Source: Candidatus Caldilinea saccharophila
GTDB taxonomy: Bacteria > Chloroflexota > Anaerolineae > Caldilineales > Caldilineaceae
Reading direction: 5' to 3'
DNA: 64,000 nucleotides
NCBI GenBank assembly: GCA_016710365.1
Contig: JADJVW010000009.1
Location: 129,480-193,479 of the forward strand
Positions 51,338 to 61,408 of this stretch are shown here, one piece after another; within the stretch, counting starts at the first letter, position 1, and every line of letters starts with the position of its first letter. The translations under genes and the position numbers were made by a program. The notes under the pieces were generated by a model. The model ran no database searches and was not told the origin of the DNA. It saw only the letters and a list, made by a program, of their open reading frames with translations.

Positions 51338-52624
51338 TTACTCAGCCACGAGAAAAACTTCGCTGATCATGCTCTGGTAGTTCCAACCGCTGGCGTAGAT
51401 GCGCACCGAGTCAATGCGCGCCGGCCGCGTCTCTTTGAGCAATTCCATGAGATCGGGCGAGCGATAGGTGTACCAGTTGAAGGGTGGAATTTTCTCGCCG
51501 TTGACGATCTTCCAGTTCTCATTGTCCGGATCGCGATAATAGAAGCCATGTCCCCACGTAAGTTGTTTGCCGTAGATGTCCGTGTAGGTGACTTCAAGAC
51601 GCAGCGGATATTCGGAGCTGAGATAGCCGGCGCCGGAGAGACTCTGAAAGAGCAGCTTCACGTCGACCTGGAGCATGAGTTTATCGTAAACATTGACATC
51701 CTTGCCGATATGCTGGCGGATGCCCACCTCCGTCGGCACATTGTCTTCGCCCTGGCGCACAAAATAGGCCACGCGGCGACCATCGCGCTCCATGATGCTG
51801 ACTTTGCCCGGCGTCACGCTTTGGGCAATGATATAGCTCTCCCACGAATCCTTCATCGACTCTGTGAAGTTGCCATTGCGCAGCAGGTTTTGCGAGGCGG
51901 TCACGGCTTGTTCGGCCAACGCGTCCGCCGTGATCCAGGCGCGCAGGCCGGGCGACACCACCAGATGCGCCTGGTCGCCCTTATGCAGCGTCGCCTGCCC
52001 CGAACTCACCGTGATGTCCGTCTGCGCCTCACCAACCGCAATTTGATAGCTGCCGGCGTCCAAATCGATTTCGCCGTGAGGCGTCACAATGCGCACAGAC
52101 AACGGGCGTTGTTCTCCGCTGTTCGTAAAAACGCGCATCTGCCCCTGATCGAGCGTCAAGCGGGCTTGATAGGGAGCGCGGCTCAGGTCGAACATTGGGC
52201 TGCGCATGCGGTCGATGCGCAATCGCGTGCCAGAAAAGATCTGCACGCTGCCCAGGGATTCGTCGCCGTCGCTTTCCTTGATCAGCCGCATGGTCGCCTG
52301 GGTGGGACCGTCACCCGCTTCCACAATGCTGCCTTCCGTCACCTCATCGCGCAGGTCGGTGATTGCAATCGGTTCGACTGCCCCTGGCGTGTAAAGGAGC
52401 ACCGTGCCTTGCGTGGGGTTGAGCACCGCGGTCTGCTTGACCGTCGCCACCTCAAGCACATAGCGCGCCGACAGCGGCGCCGCAATCGCCAACACCACAA
52501 AAATCGCAAAACTGCCGAGCAGAACGGTCCAGGCCAATCGCTCCGGGTTCTCGCGCACTGTGTGGCGAGGCTGCCCCTCCCACACCGCATCGGTTGATGA
52601 CGCGCTTGTCAATTTGGAACTCAT
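51338..52624 (-). CDS. Single-pass membrane protein with FecR-like domain
   Basis: A 428-residue protein. The cytoplasmic N-terminus of about 30 residues is followed by one membrane segment (AWTVLLGSFAIFVVLAIAAP) and an outside region. Residues about 60-230 are beta-rich and FecR-like (GSVQIFSGTRLRIDRM, RIVTPHGEIDLDAGSYQIAV, SSGQATLHKGDQAHLVVSPG). Residues about 250-428 may form a second, carbohydrate-binding-like sandwich (NLLRNGNFTESMKDSWESYI). No sigma or anti-sigma partner is adjacent. Its start overlaps the TPR gene stop by 4 bases (ATGA). Confidence 0.72.
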   Translation of the reverse strand: MSSKLTSASSTDAVWEGQPRHTVRENPERLAWTVLLGSFAIFVVLAIAAPLSARYVLEVATVKQTAVLNPTQGTVLLYTPGAVEPIAITDLRDEVTEGSIVEAGDGPTQATMRLIKESDGDESLGSVQIFSGTRLRIDRMRSPMFDLSRAPYQARLTLDQGQMRVFTNSGEQRPLSVRIVTPHGEIDLDAGSYQIAVGEAQTDITVSSGQATLHKGDQAHLVVSPGLRAWITADALAEQAVTASQNLLRNGNFTESMKDSWESYIIAQSVTPGKVSIMERDGRRVAYFVRQGEDNVPTEVGIRQHIGKDVNVYDKLMLQVDVKLLFQSLSGAGYLSSEYPLRLEVTYTDIYGKQLTWGHGFYYRDPDNENWKIVNGEKIPPFNWYTYRSPDLMELLKETRPARIDSVRIYASGWNYQSMISEVFLVAE

Positions 52625-53176
52625 GCCTCCTCCTCGCTGTCCCCCTCGGCCTGACGCTGCGCCGCGTGCTTCTGTTCGCTGGCCGCGCGCGCGACAAGGC
52701 GCTCGATCCAGTAACGAGCATGTTGATCCAGGGGGTTCAGCGTCAATTCATCTTCAAAGTGCCTGATTGCCTGGGAGAGTTCGCCGCGCTCTTTGTAAAT
52801 CAGCCCCAGATGATAGTGCACATTGGGCGCGGCCGGATCGACTGCCAACGCGCGTTCATAGGCGCGTATCGCACGCTGTTGTTGCTGGGGGCCAGCCAGT
52901 TCTAGACGGCCAAGCTGCGGCTCCCAAGTTGGACCAAATCATGGCATTGTCAGGCTGAAGCTCGGCTGCCTTGCTCAGCACACGCACTGCCTTGTTCCAT
53001 TTTGCCAGGAGAATATACGCACCACCGAGGTTGATCGCAACATCGACGTTGGTTGGCGCCTGCGCATAGAGTGGCAATAACTTTTCCACGGCCTCTGTGG
53101 GCCGGTTCGTACGCAACAACCACGCCCCTTCGGTCAGGGTGCGGTTAAATTCCTCTGCATTTCGATCTGTGGCCAT
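52621..53176 (-). CDS. Small TPR protein (one frame break)
   Basis: About 185 residues when repaired. ATG 53176 (MATDRNAEEFNRTLTEG) follows GAGGA by 9 bases. The tetratricopeptide repeats include INLGGAYILLAKWNKAVRVL, LGRLELAGPQQQQRAIRAY and VHYHLGLIYKERGELSQAIR, ending in a charged tail. The break is near 52914, just before CTTGGCCGTCTAG. It is the first gene of the TPR/FecR-like/glycosyltransferase operon and is probably a cytoplasmic scaffold. Confidence 0.78.
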
Positions 53177-53517
53177 ACCAACAAATCCTCTTCCCAGCCC
53201 GGCAGGATGCTTGACGGCTGCCGATTGGCAGCGACGAGTGGCGGCGGCTATCGCCAATCGCCTTCATCGCCAACACGGATGCACACCAACTAGATAAGCC
53301 TGCACTTCAAACTCGACTCACTTTGGTCAACGCCACCACGGGCAAAGGTGTTCCCATCAAAGACATAACGATACCCGAATGGAGGCGAAAAAGCAAGCGA
53401 TCTTTCTCATTTTCTCATGAAAGTGCGTCCCCGCATTGATCCCTGGAAGCACAGTAAGGATTGCCGGTGGCGCATGGAGATGCAGAGAGAGTCGGCCTCA
53501 AGGAGCGGTCAGGCAGA

Positions 53518-53546
53518 TTGACAAGGCGGCGCTGCTTCGACACAAT
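53518..53546 (+). promoter_or_regulatory. Probable uxaC promoter
   Basis: A consensus TTGACA (53518-53523), a 17-base spacer and CACAAT (53541-53546), 54 bases before the uxaC start. The rest of the 423-base divergent gap (53177-53599) contains no gene; no clear promoter for the TPR operon was identified and no obvious GntR operator palindrome was found. Confidence 0.5.
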
Positions 53547-53599
53547 ACACAATGCAGTCTTGACGCACCTGATTTCCGGCAAATCTAGGAGAGTGGTGA

Positions 53600-55083
53600 A
53601 TGATGAACGAGAATGTATTTGTAACAAAAAACCCCGCGGCAGAACAGTCCGTAGCAGAAAAGACAGCGGATCGCGCCTGGCGCCTCTCGCCTGACCGCTG
53701 CTTTGCGGCGGATCCAGCGCAGCGCACCATCGCACGCACGCTTTACGCCGCGGTGCAGGATCTGCCGCTGATCGCGCCGCATGGCCACGTACCGCCGGCG
53801 CTGCTGGCCGATCCAGATGCACGCTTGGGCACGCCCGCCGAACTCTTCATCATCCCGGATCATTACATCCTGCGCATGCTTTACAGCCAGGGCGTGGCGC
53901 TCGAAGCGATGGGAGCTTCCTCCACCGACGACGCCGCGGTCGAACGCGACCACCGCCGCATCTGGCAGCGTTTCGTCGACCACTTTCACCTCTTTCGCGC
54001 CACGCCCACTGGCCTGTGGCTGGCCGACGAACTGGTCAATCTCTTTGGCGTGCAAGAGCGGCTGACCAGCGAAAGCGCGCAGCGCATCTACGACCACCTG
54101 GAGGCGCGGCTGGCGCAGCCGGAATTTGCCCCGCGTGCACTGCTTGACCGCTTTGGCATCGAGTTGCTCTGCACCACCGACGCCGCCACGGATGCGCTCG
54201 ACCATCACCGCCGGCTGCACGCCGACGGGTTGACGCACATTCGCCCGACCTTCCGCCCCGACGCGGTCGTTAACCTCGATTACCCGGCGTGGCGGCAACA
54301 GATCGATGCGTTGAGCGCCGTTGCCGGCATCGATGTCGTTGACTATACCTCCTATGTGCGGGCGCTGGAGCAGCGCCGCGCCGCATTAAGGCGCTGGGCG
54401 CGCTGGCAACTGACCACGCCGCGCTGACGCCCTACACCGCGCGGCTCAGCAAAGATGCTGCGGACGCGCTCTTTCAGCGCGGTCTGCGCGGCGAAGCCAA
54501 CGCCGACGATGCGGCCAACTTCACAGCACACATGTTGATGGAGTTTGCGCGCATGAGCACGGAGGATGGTCTGGTCATGCAGATCCACGCCGGCAGCCTG
54601 CGCAACCACAACCCCAACATCTTTGCCCGTTTTGGCGCGGACATGGGCGCCGATATTCCGTTGGCGACCGAGTGGACGCGCAACCTGCGCGCGCTGCTCA
54701 ACGCCTATGGCAACGACCCACGCTTCCGCCTGATCCTCTTCACGCTCGATGAGAGCAGCTACAGCCGCGAGCTGGCGCCGCTGGCAGGCCATTACCCCGC
54801 CGTGAAACTGGGGCCGCCGTGGTGGTTCTACGACAGCGTCAACGGCATGCGCCGCTATTTCGAGCAGGTGATCGAAACCGCGGGGCTTTACAACACGGCC
54901 GGCTTCAACGACGACACGCGCGCCTTTGCCTCCATCCCCTCGCGCCACGACGTGTGGCGCCGCGTGAGCTGCGACTGGCTGGCCGGTCTGGTCGTGCAGG
55001 GGATGCTGGCCGAGGACGAGGCCGCGGCAATGGCCTACGAATGCGCCTACGGGCTGGCGAAGGCTGCATACGGGGCCGGCTGA
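53600..55083 (+). CDS. uxaC: Glucuronate (uronate) isomerase, one frame break
   Basis: About 494 residues when repaired, close to the family length of about 470. It converts D-glucuronate to D-fructuronate (and galacturonate to tagaturonate). Characteristic segments: LIAPHGHVPPALLADPDARL (metal-binding HxH), ELFIIPDHYILRML, MQIHAGSLRNHNPNIFARFG, LGPPWWFYDSVNGMRRYFEQ and FASIPSRHDVWRRVSCDWLA. The break is near 54385, in the stretch after ALEQRRAA. AGGAGA precedes the ATG; 53603 is an equal alternative start. It is followed by the SDR gene and stands at the core of the hexuronate locus. Confidence 0.9.
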
Positions 55084-55418
55084 TCATAAAAGCTGATGTG
55101 TGTAAACACTGCCTTTGACGCGGAGGCGAGAGAAGCAAAGATGCGCAGAGAAGAACTTTCGGCTCAACCGGAATTGATGTGGTCGGGTCTTACGCGCCGG
55201 GGACAGGCTGCTCGTTGTCTGCTCGACCGAAGTGCAGCAAGCCCGTCCCCAGCACGTAACCACACGAGATCCGGTTGACCCGAACTCTCTATCGGCGAGC
55301 GGAGGCGAGCGCAAAGTGTTCTTGCATCCCGTTGCCGCAAAAGTATTGACTGGATACGCGCGTGGCAACCGCTGGACCTGGAGTTGTCACCGCCAAGTAG
55401 CGAAGGTAAAAATGACTT
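55084..55418. other. Intergenic region between uxaC and the SDR gene
   Basis: A 335-base gap without a convincing gene on either strand. Near 55117-55155 lies a degenerate copy of the TTTGACGCGGAG repeat arm seen at 14.6 kb, followed by AGATGCGCAGAG. No clear promoter was found; TTGACT near 55347 lacks a suitable partner hexamer. Confidence 0.5.
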
Positions 55419-56243
55419 ATGCAATTTCTCAACGATCTGTTTAGCTTGGACGGTCAAGTGGCGTTGGTCACAGGCGGCGCCGGTGTGCTGGGCGGCGCGA
55501 TGGCAAAGGGGCTGGCGCGCGCGGGCGCCAAGGTCGCTGTGCTGGGCCGCCGCCGCGAGCCGGCGCAGACGACGGTGGCCGCGATCGAGGCGGATGGCGG
55601 CTGCGGGCTGGCGCTCCCCGCCGATGTGCTCGACCGCGACCAGTTGGAGGCGGCGCGTGCGGCGCTGCTCGAAAGGTGGGGTCGGCTCGACATTCTCGTC
55701 AACGCCGCGGGCGGCAATCTGCCCGCGGCCACCTTGCCGCCCGGCGAGTCCTTCTTCAGCCTGCCGGTGGAGGGCATGGCGCCGGTGATTGCGCTCAACC
55801 TGCAGGGGACGCTGCTGCCGAGCCAGGTCTTTGGCAGCGAGTTAGCGCGCGCAGGCCGCGGCTGCATTGTCAACATCTCATCGATGGCCGCGCAGCGCGC
55901 CATGACGCGCGTCGTCGGCTATGGCGTCGCCAAGGCCGCGGTCGAGAATGCCACGCGCTGGCTGGCCGTGGAACTAGCGCGCTCGCACGGCGCCGGGTTG
56001 CGCGTCAACGCCATTGCCCCGGGTTTCTTCGTCGGTGAGCAGAACCGTGCGCTGCTGCTCAATCCCGACGGCTCCCTCACCGCGCGCGGTCAGACGATCA
56101 TCGACCACACGCCGGCCGGGCGCTTTGGCGAGCCAGAAGAGCTGCTCAGCACGCTGATCTGGCTGTGCAGCCCCGGCGCGCGCTTTGTCAACGGCGTCGT
56201 CGTGGCGGTGGATGGCGGCTTCAGCGCGTTCAGCGGCGTGTGA
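55419..56243 (+). CDS. SDR oxidoreductase, probable fructuronate (D-mannonate) reductase
   Basis: A 274-residue short-chain dehydrogenase. The cofactor motif is ALVTGGAGVLGGAMAKGLA (TGGxGxxG), NAAGGN follows strand 4, and the catalytic residues lie in IVNISSMAAQ (Ser) and GYGVAKAAVENATRW (YxxxK). The N-terminus (FLNDLFSLDGQVALVTGG) and the GGNLPAATLPPGESFFSLPV insertion resemble the Bacillus YjmF/UxuB-type D-mannonate oxidoreductases. With uxaC just upstream, reduction of fructuronate to mannonate is a reasonable inference. Mannonate dehydratase is not in the window. Confidence 0.82.
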   Translation: MQFLNDLFSLDGQVALVTGGAGVLGGAMAKGLARAGAKVAVLGRRREPAQTTVAAIEADGGCGLALPADVLDRDQLEAARAALLERWGRLDILVNAAGGNLPAATLPPGESFFSLPVEGMAPVIALNLQGTLLPSQVFGSELARAGRGCIVNISSMAAQRAMTRVVGYGVAKAAVENATRWLAVELARSHGAGLRVNAIAPGFFVGEQNRALLLNPDGSLTARGQTIIDHTPAGRFGEPEELLSTLIWLCSPGARFVNGVVVAVDGGFSAFSGV

Positions 56244-56294
56244 GAGGCGCCGGCGCCGGTTGATGGTCGCGACGTGTGCGTGGTTAATGCTATC

Positions 56295-58241
56295 CTACGC
56301 CGTCATCGCCAGCAACGCCTTTGCCTTGCGCACCGCCGCGCCCGCATCCGGCGCATAGCCATCGGCGCCGATCTCGTCAGCAAATTCCTCGCTGATCGCC
56401 GCGCCGCCCACCAGCACCTTGACGCGGTCGCGCACGCCGGCCGCCTGGAGCGCGTTGATGATCGTGCGCATCATCGGCGCCGTGGTCGTGAGCAGGGCAG
56501 AGAGACCGACCAGGCCCGGCTTGTGTTCGTTGATGGCGGCAATAAACTTGTCGGCCGGCACATCGGGGCCGAGGTCGATCACCTCGAAGCCAGCGCCCTC
56601 GAACATCATCGCTACCAGATTTTTGCCGATGTCGTGCAGATCGCCCTTGACGGTGCCGATGACGACGCGGCCTACCGGCTCGGCGTGCGACGCAACCAGT
56701 CGCGGGCGCAATAATTCCAGAATGCCGCGCGCGGCCAGCGCCGCGGCCATCATCTCTGGCAGGAAGAATTCAGCGCTTTCAAATCGCTCGCCAACGATGG
56801 TCATGGCCGGCACGATGCCGTCGCTAATCACCGCCTGCGGCGCATAGCCGTCAGCGAGCGCCTGCTCTCCTGCAACCACCGCCTCGGCGCGCCGCCCGTC
56901 GATGATCGCATCCTGCATGTCGAGGAAGAGATCGGGGTAGAATTCCTCTTCGGCAACCTGGGCAGCGGCGGCTTCGGGCGTGAGCATCTGCGCGGGCAGC
57001 GCGTCGGGGCTGCTGCTGACCTTGACCGGCTTGTCGTGGCGCGCGGCGGGCACGTAATCGTCCGCACGTTGGCTGACGCCGCCGGGGCCGTAGCTTCCGT
57101 ACTCCTGCAGCGTCTCCCACAGCGCCATGATATTCTCGGGCGGCACGTTGGCCTGGATGTTGTGCACGGTCGCGGCGATAAAGCCGCCGCCCGCGCCAAA
57201 GTCGTCGATGCGCCGGCGCACTTCCTCGCGCACCTCGTCGGTTGTGCCGGTGGTGAAGACGCCTTGCGTGTCGACCAGCCCGCCCCAGAAGGTCATCTCC
57301 TTGCCAAAGTCACGCTTGAGCGCCGATGACTCCATGCCCACCGCGCTGACCTGCACCGGGTTGATGATGTCGATGCCGATCTCGATCATGTCGGGGATGA
57401 TCTCGCGGATCGCGCCGCACGAGTGGAAGAAGATCTTGGCGTCGGTGCGCGCCTTGATGAAGTCCATGATCTTCTTGTGGCGCGGCTTGATGACCTTGCG
57501 GTAGGTCTCCGGGCTGATGAGCAGACCAAACTGGCCGGCCAGGTCATCGGCCTCCTGCACCACGTCGGCGTATTCGCCCACCAACGGCAGCGCCACCTCC
57601 CAGTAGGCCAGCTTGAGGTCGATGATCGTGTCCATCAGATAGGTCATCCACTCGAGATTGGTGACCAGGTCCGGGTAGAAGCGGGCAAAGCCGCGCGTCC
57701 ACGCCGCCAGCTCGACAAAGCCGGCCGATAGCCCGCCCAGGATCACCGCCTCGCCCAGATCCTCGGCCACGTGGCGCGCGCTCTCCTTGAGCGTGGTGAA
57801 GCGCGCCGGGTCGACCGGGTCGGGCCAGGGGAAATGCTTGATGTCGTCGATGCTGGCGGAGTTGGCGAAGGGATGCTGGAACATGTCGTAGTAGAAGCCG
57901 CCATCCTTGGGCATGCGCCAACTGATGCCCCACTCGTCCTGAAAGAAACGATAGCCGGGCATGGAATCCTCATCGACCACGATCTTGAAGGTGGCCGACG
58001 AGCGTGGGGCCACATTGCGGCCGTCGCAGCCCAGTTTCTGGCGCATGTCATCGTCGATCACCGCGATCTGCTGAAAGACATCCATCACCTCGACTTCTTT
58101 GTCCGGCAGGCCGAGATAGCGGCGCAGGTTGCGGTAGGCGTGGACGTGGATGCTGGTCAGCACCGTACCGCCCAGGTCAAAGGGGATGCGGTCCGGTTCC
58201 TGATGGTTCAGGGCCATTTTGACGCGCTGGCGAGAATTCAT
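56295..58241 (-). CDS. Fused UroD-family methyltransferase and corrinoid-binding protein
   Basis: A 648-residue protein. Residues 1 to about 385 are a uroporphyrinogen-decarboxylase-fold methyltransferase (ALNHQEPDRIPFDLGGTVLT at the start); zinc-site-like HSC lies in AKIFFHSCGAIREIIPDMIE (H273, C275). After a linker, residues about 435-520 form the four-helix cap of corrinoid proteins (DGIVPAMTIVGERFESAEFF). Residues about 525-645 are the B12-binding Rossmann fold with DLHDIGKN (D534, H536, G539), the base-off/His-on cobalamin motif. Relatives as separate proteins (MtaA/MtbA or MtvB types with MtaC-like partners) move methyl groups via cobalamin. The ATG overlaps the regulator stop (ATGA), with AGGAG inside the regulator gene. 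Confidence 0.9.
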   Translation of the reverse strand: MNSRQRVKMALNHQEPDRIPFDLGGTVLTSIHVHAYRNLRRYLGLPDKEVEVMDVFQQIAVIDDDMRQKLGCDGRNVAPRSSATFKIVVDEDSMPGYRFFQDEWGISWRMPKDGGFYYDMFQHPFANSASIDDIKHFPWPDPVDPARFTTLKESARHVAEDLGEAVILGGLSAGFVELAAWTRGFARFYPDLVTNLEWMTYLMDTIIDLKLAYWEVALPLVGEYADVVQEADDLAGQFGLLISPETYRKVIKPRHKKIMDFIKARTDAKIFFHSCGAIREIIPDMIEIGIDIINPVQVSAVGMESSALKRDFGKEMTFWGGLVDTQGVFTTGTTDEVREEVRRRIDDFGAGGGFIAATVHNIQANVPPENIMALWETLQEYGSYGPGGVSQRADDYVPAARHDKPVKVSSSPDALPAQMLTPEAAAAQVAEEEFYPDLFLDMQDAIIDGRRAEAVVAGEQALADGYAPQAVISDGIVPAMTIVGERFESAEFFLPEMMAAALAARGILELLRPRLVASHAEPVGRVVIGTVKGDLHDIGKNLVAMMFEGAGFEVIDLGPDVPADKFIAAINEHKPGLVGLSALLTTTAPMMRTIINALQAAGVRDRVKVLVGGAAISEEFADEIGADGYAPDAGAAVRKAKALLAMTA

Positions 58242-58929
58242 GATGGCTCCTTACTATTTCCAAACAAGCTCCAGATCAACATGATGTGCTCCTGGATCAG
58301 TTCTGTTACATGGTCAATATCCTGCTCGCGCAGCGCGGCGATGATCGGCCGGTGGGTGTCGGCGATGTCGGTCAGGCTGGCAAAATACTTCTTGTGCGTG
58401 CGCACCACAAAACGCTGCGTCTGACCGTAGAGCGGGTCCCAGGCGCGTTGCAGGGTAGCGCTGCCCGACCACTGGCAGATCAGCCGGTGAAACTGCAGGT
58501 CGTGCTCGGTCAGCTCAAGCATGTTATCGCGCTGCCCGGCCGCGCGCATCGCTTCCACCAACTCCTGCAGTTGGTCGCACTGTTCCGGGGTGATGCGTTC
58601 CACCGTGCGGCGGATGGCAAAGCCCTCGATCACGCTGCGAATCGAAAAGAGTTCGTACATCTCGTCGATCGAGACGGTGGTCACAAAGGTGGCGCTGTGC
58701 GACTGCTTCGTGACCAGCCCTTCGCGCTCCAGCCGTTGCAGCGCCTCACGTACAGGCCCCTGACTCGTGCCCATCTTGTTGGCGATCTCCAACTCGACAA
58801 GGCGCGCGTCTGGCGCGTACTGCTCGCTGACGATAGCAGTACGCAGGTAGGTGTAGACCTGGTCGGCCAGGGAGCGAACAGGTCTACGTGGGGGGAGGAG
58901 CAGATCGGATGCGATGGTATACCTGCCAT
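58238..58929 (-). CDS. GntR-family regulator with FCD domain (probable frame break)
   Basis: About 230 residues. The winged-helix DNA-binding domain includes RSLADQVYTYLRTAIVSEQ, then IANKMGTSQGPVREALQRLE and REGLVTKQSHSATFV. The FCD ligand domain includes DEMYELFSIRSVIEGFAIRR and a metal-ligand region near TEHDLQFHRLICQWS. The N-terminus beginning MAGIPSHPICSSP at 58929 connects only after a one-base shift at the C run near 58895. Regulators of this class (UxuR, ExuR) often sense hexuronates or their products. It lies inside the operon it probably controls, between the hydrolase and the corrinoid methyltransferase. Confidence 0.83.
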
Positions 58930-58944
58930 TTCAGTGCATTCGCA

Positions 58945-61404
58945 CTATTGTGTGATCAGATAACTTTGTTCTGGCGCGACCGGCGGCGCGGTCAAACGCA
59001 GCGGCGCTGGCGATGCAGCAAAGTGTGCTTCGACATAGTAGGCGATTCCCCACCCGGCGCGCGGCGGCATTCCCAGTGTGGCGACATAGGTGCGCCGTCC
59101 GCTGTTCTGCATGGGCAGCGCGCACCAGTCCGGCTGATCCAGGCTGCGCCACCACAGCGTGACGGCGGCCACTTCATGGCTGCCAGGCGCGACGGCAGTG
59201 AGGGTCACCGACTCACCCGGCGCCAGGCGCGTTGGCCGGGTAGGCACGAATAGCGCGGCCGGCAGCTCGTCCGGCGCCAGCGCCGCCTGATAGGCCGTCT
59301 CCGCTGCAGGCGGCAGCTCGTCCAGAAATTCGAGCAGCGAGGCCGAAAAGCGGAAGGTGGCGATGCGCACGAACTTGTTGTGCACCGAAGCCAACATGCC
59401 CAGGTCGTTACGCGTGGCGACGGTGTGCTGAAAGCTGAGCACGGCGGCGCGCACGTGGCCGAGAATTTCGATCCAGAGCGGCACACCCGTCGCCAGGATT
59501 TCGGCGGCGGCGCCGTCTACATCACCCTGCTGCTTGCGTTTCTGCTGCGCCATGATCAGTTGGTGCAGCTTTACCCCCTTGCGCCACGCCTGCGCATACG
59601 GGTCAAGGAAACGCACCTGCCCAAAGAGATAACCCAACCGCTCGCGCTCCAGCGGCGACTCGGCTTCGTTTAGCAGCACATCCATCTCTGCGATCACCGC
59701 TTGCTGTGCGTCGATTAGGCGGTCGGGAATCTCAAAGCCGCTCTCGATGGTAAAGGCCTCGTTGTAGTCGCCCGAAAAGCCCTGGTTGATGTGATGGCCG
59801 TCCGGCAGATATTCACCGTTCCAGGTGGCGAGCAAGGGCCGTTCCTGATCGACGCGCGCCAGCAGATTTGCCAGCTTGTCGGCGCGCGGCGCCGTCGCCT
59901 GAGTCGCAGCATAGGTGCGATAGTGACTGCCAGCATCCTCCTGTTCGTTCCAGAAGCGCCGCGCCATGTAAATGGCCGTTGGGTCGACGATGCGATGGCG
60001 CCAGTGGATGCCGAGCACGCCCTGGCAGCCGTACTGCTCGGCCAGACTCAGATCTTTGGCGAAGCGGTTGACGTGAAACTGCGGGAACCACATCGCCGGG
60101 TCATCCTCCAGCCAGGGGATCGGCCAGCGCTCGCGGTCGCCGAGCTGTCCAAAGGCTTCGTGCACCGGGTCCCATCCCACCTGGTCGTTGAGCGCAGTGA
60201 AGATGATCTCCTCCGGCAGCGCGCGGTGCAGTTCCGGGAAGTGACGCACGACGCCGCCCCAGCCGGCCAGCACCAGCCGCTTCTCCGGCGCGTGGCGGCG
60301 CAGAAAGTCGTAGGCCTGCACAAAAGGCGTCACCGGGATCGACACATTGTGCGCCTGGCTGGCCCAGTTGACCATCTCGTCTTCCCATAGGTAGACATGG
60401 TGTACGGAGGGGTAGGCTTCCAGCAGTTGCGCCAGCCGCGTCTCCAGGATATAGCGGGCGGCGCGCGAGTCGGGGTCGATGCGCTCGATGCGGTTGGTGC
60501 GCCCGTGAAATTCGTAGACCTCCTCGCGCCGCACTTCCGGCGGGCAGGCGCGGCGAATCTCTTCGGGCAGCCGGTACGGTTCGAAGCCGACGCCAGTGCG
60601 GATGCCAAGCTGTGCGGCGTAGCCAAAGGCTTCGCGCCAGACCTGCTGCGCCATTTCCGCAGCCTCCCACGGGCCGCGTGCATAGCGGGTCGAGTCGGCG
60701 CCAAAAATTTCGTCGTCGAAGTACTGCGCGGCGCTCATGCCATAGCGCGAGGTGCGCTGCGGCAGATAACCCCAGCGATCCGATACGGTCGTGTCGAGAT
60801 GGGCCAGATGGCCGACGCCACCGTACTCAAAGGAGAGAAAGGGCTCCGCCCACTGATCTTCCTGACCGTAGACGTGGATGCCGAGCGTGTTGAAGCGCAT
60901 ACGCAGCATTGACTCCAGATAAGCGCGCCAATCCTCGCGGTTGTAGACCGAAACACAGTTCAGGAAATCGGGCCACGGCAGCAGCCCGCGCACGGCAAAG
61001 CGCGGCTCGCCCACCCACGGCTGGCCGCTATCGGGCAGAGTAAGGCTGCCTGGCGCTTCGACTGGATAAAGGTCGCCGTCGATACCAAAGCGCGTCCCCT
61101 GACGCTCCAGAAAGTCGAAGACTGCATAGAGCAGCCCTTGCTCGCTCGCACCGTGCAGCTTGACGGCGCCAGACTCGGCTGAAATTGTGTAGCTTTCTGC
61201 GTGCCCGCGTGAAGCGGTGAGCACAAAACGCAGTTCACCTTCACTCAGGTCGCCACCGGGCAGTTCGCCTACTCGTAGCTCGCGGCGATAGCTAAGTCCG
61301 TAGAGGCCGCGGCCCAACTCAGTGGCGGCAAGCCGCTCTTTGAAGGACGGCGTAGATGGCGTAAAAATTGTGATCAACTCGACCGCGTGAAGCTGATGTT
61401 GCAT
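58945..61404 (-). CDS. Alpha-glucuronidase-like glycoside hydrolase, family unresolved
   Basis: An 819-residue protein. Residues about 10-115 match the small alpha/beta domain found before the barrel in GH20 and GH67 enzymes (ESYTISAESGAVKLHGASEQ, GLLYAVFDFLERQGTRFG). A TIM-barrel-like region follows (about 130-560) with RMRFNTLGIHVYGQEDQW and HHVYLWEDEMVNW (E341, D342, E343 are candidate catalytic acids). Then comes a helical region and a C-terminal beta domain (about 690-819). No signal peptide is seen, so it probably acts in the cytoplasm on imported oligosaccharides. ATG 61404 is chosen because AAGGG lies upstream; an earlier start at 61428 overlaps the permease. Neighbours (uxaC, sugar transporter) support a glucuronide substrate. 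Confidence 0.6.
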   Translation of the reverse strand: MQHQLHAVELITIFTPSTPSFKERLAATELGRGLYGLSYRRELRVGELPGGDLSEGELRFVLTASRGHAESYTISAESGAVKLHGASEQGLLYAVFDFLERQGTRFGIDGDLYPVEAPGSLTLPDSGQPWVGEPRFAVRGLLPWPDFLNCVSVYNREDWRAYLESMLRMRFNTLGIHVYGQEDQWAEPFLSFEYGGVGHLAHLDTTVSDRWGYLPQRTSRYGMSAAQYFDDEIFGADSTRYARGPWEAAEMAQQVWREAFGYAAQLGIRTGVGFEPYRLPEEIRRACPPEVRREEVYEFHGRTNRIERIDPDSRAARYILETRLAQLLEAYPSVHHVYLWEDEMVNWASQAHNVSIPVTPFVQAYDFLRRHAPEKRLVLAGWGGVVRHFPELHRALPEEIIFTALNDQVGWDPVHEAFGQLGDRERWPIPWLEDDPAMWFPQFHVNRFAKDLSLAEQYGCQGVLGIHWRHRIVDPTAIYMARRFWNEQEDAGSHYRTYAATQATAPRADKLANLLARVDQERPLLATWNGEYLPDGHHINQGFSGDYNEAFTIESGFEIPDRLIDAQQAVIAEMDVLLNEAESPLERERLGYLFGQVRFLDPYAQAWRKGVKLHQLIMAQQKRKQQGDVDGAAAEILATGVPLWIEILGHVRAAVLSFQHTVATRNDLGMLASVHNKFVRIATFRFSASLLEFLDELPPAAETAYQAALAPDELPAALFVPTRPTRLAPGESVTLTAVAPGSHEVAAVTLWWRSLDQPDWCALPMQNSGRRTYVATLGMPPRAGWGIAYYVEAHFAASPAPLRLTAPPVAPEQSYLITQ

Positions 61405-61408
61405 TCCG

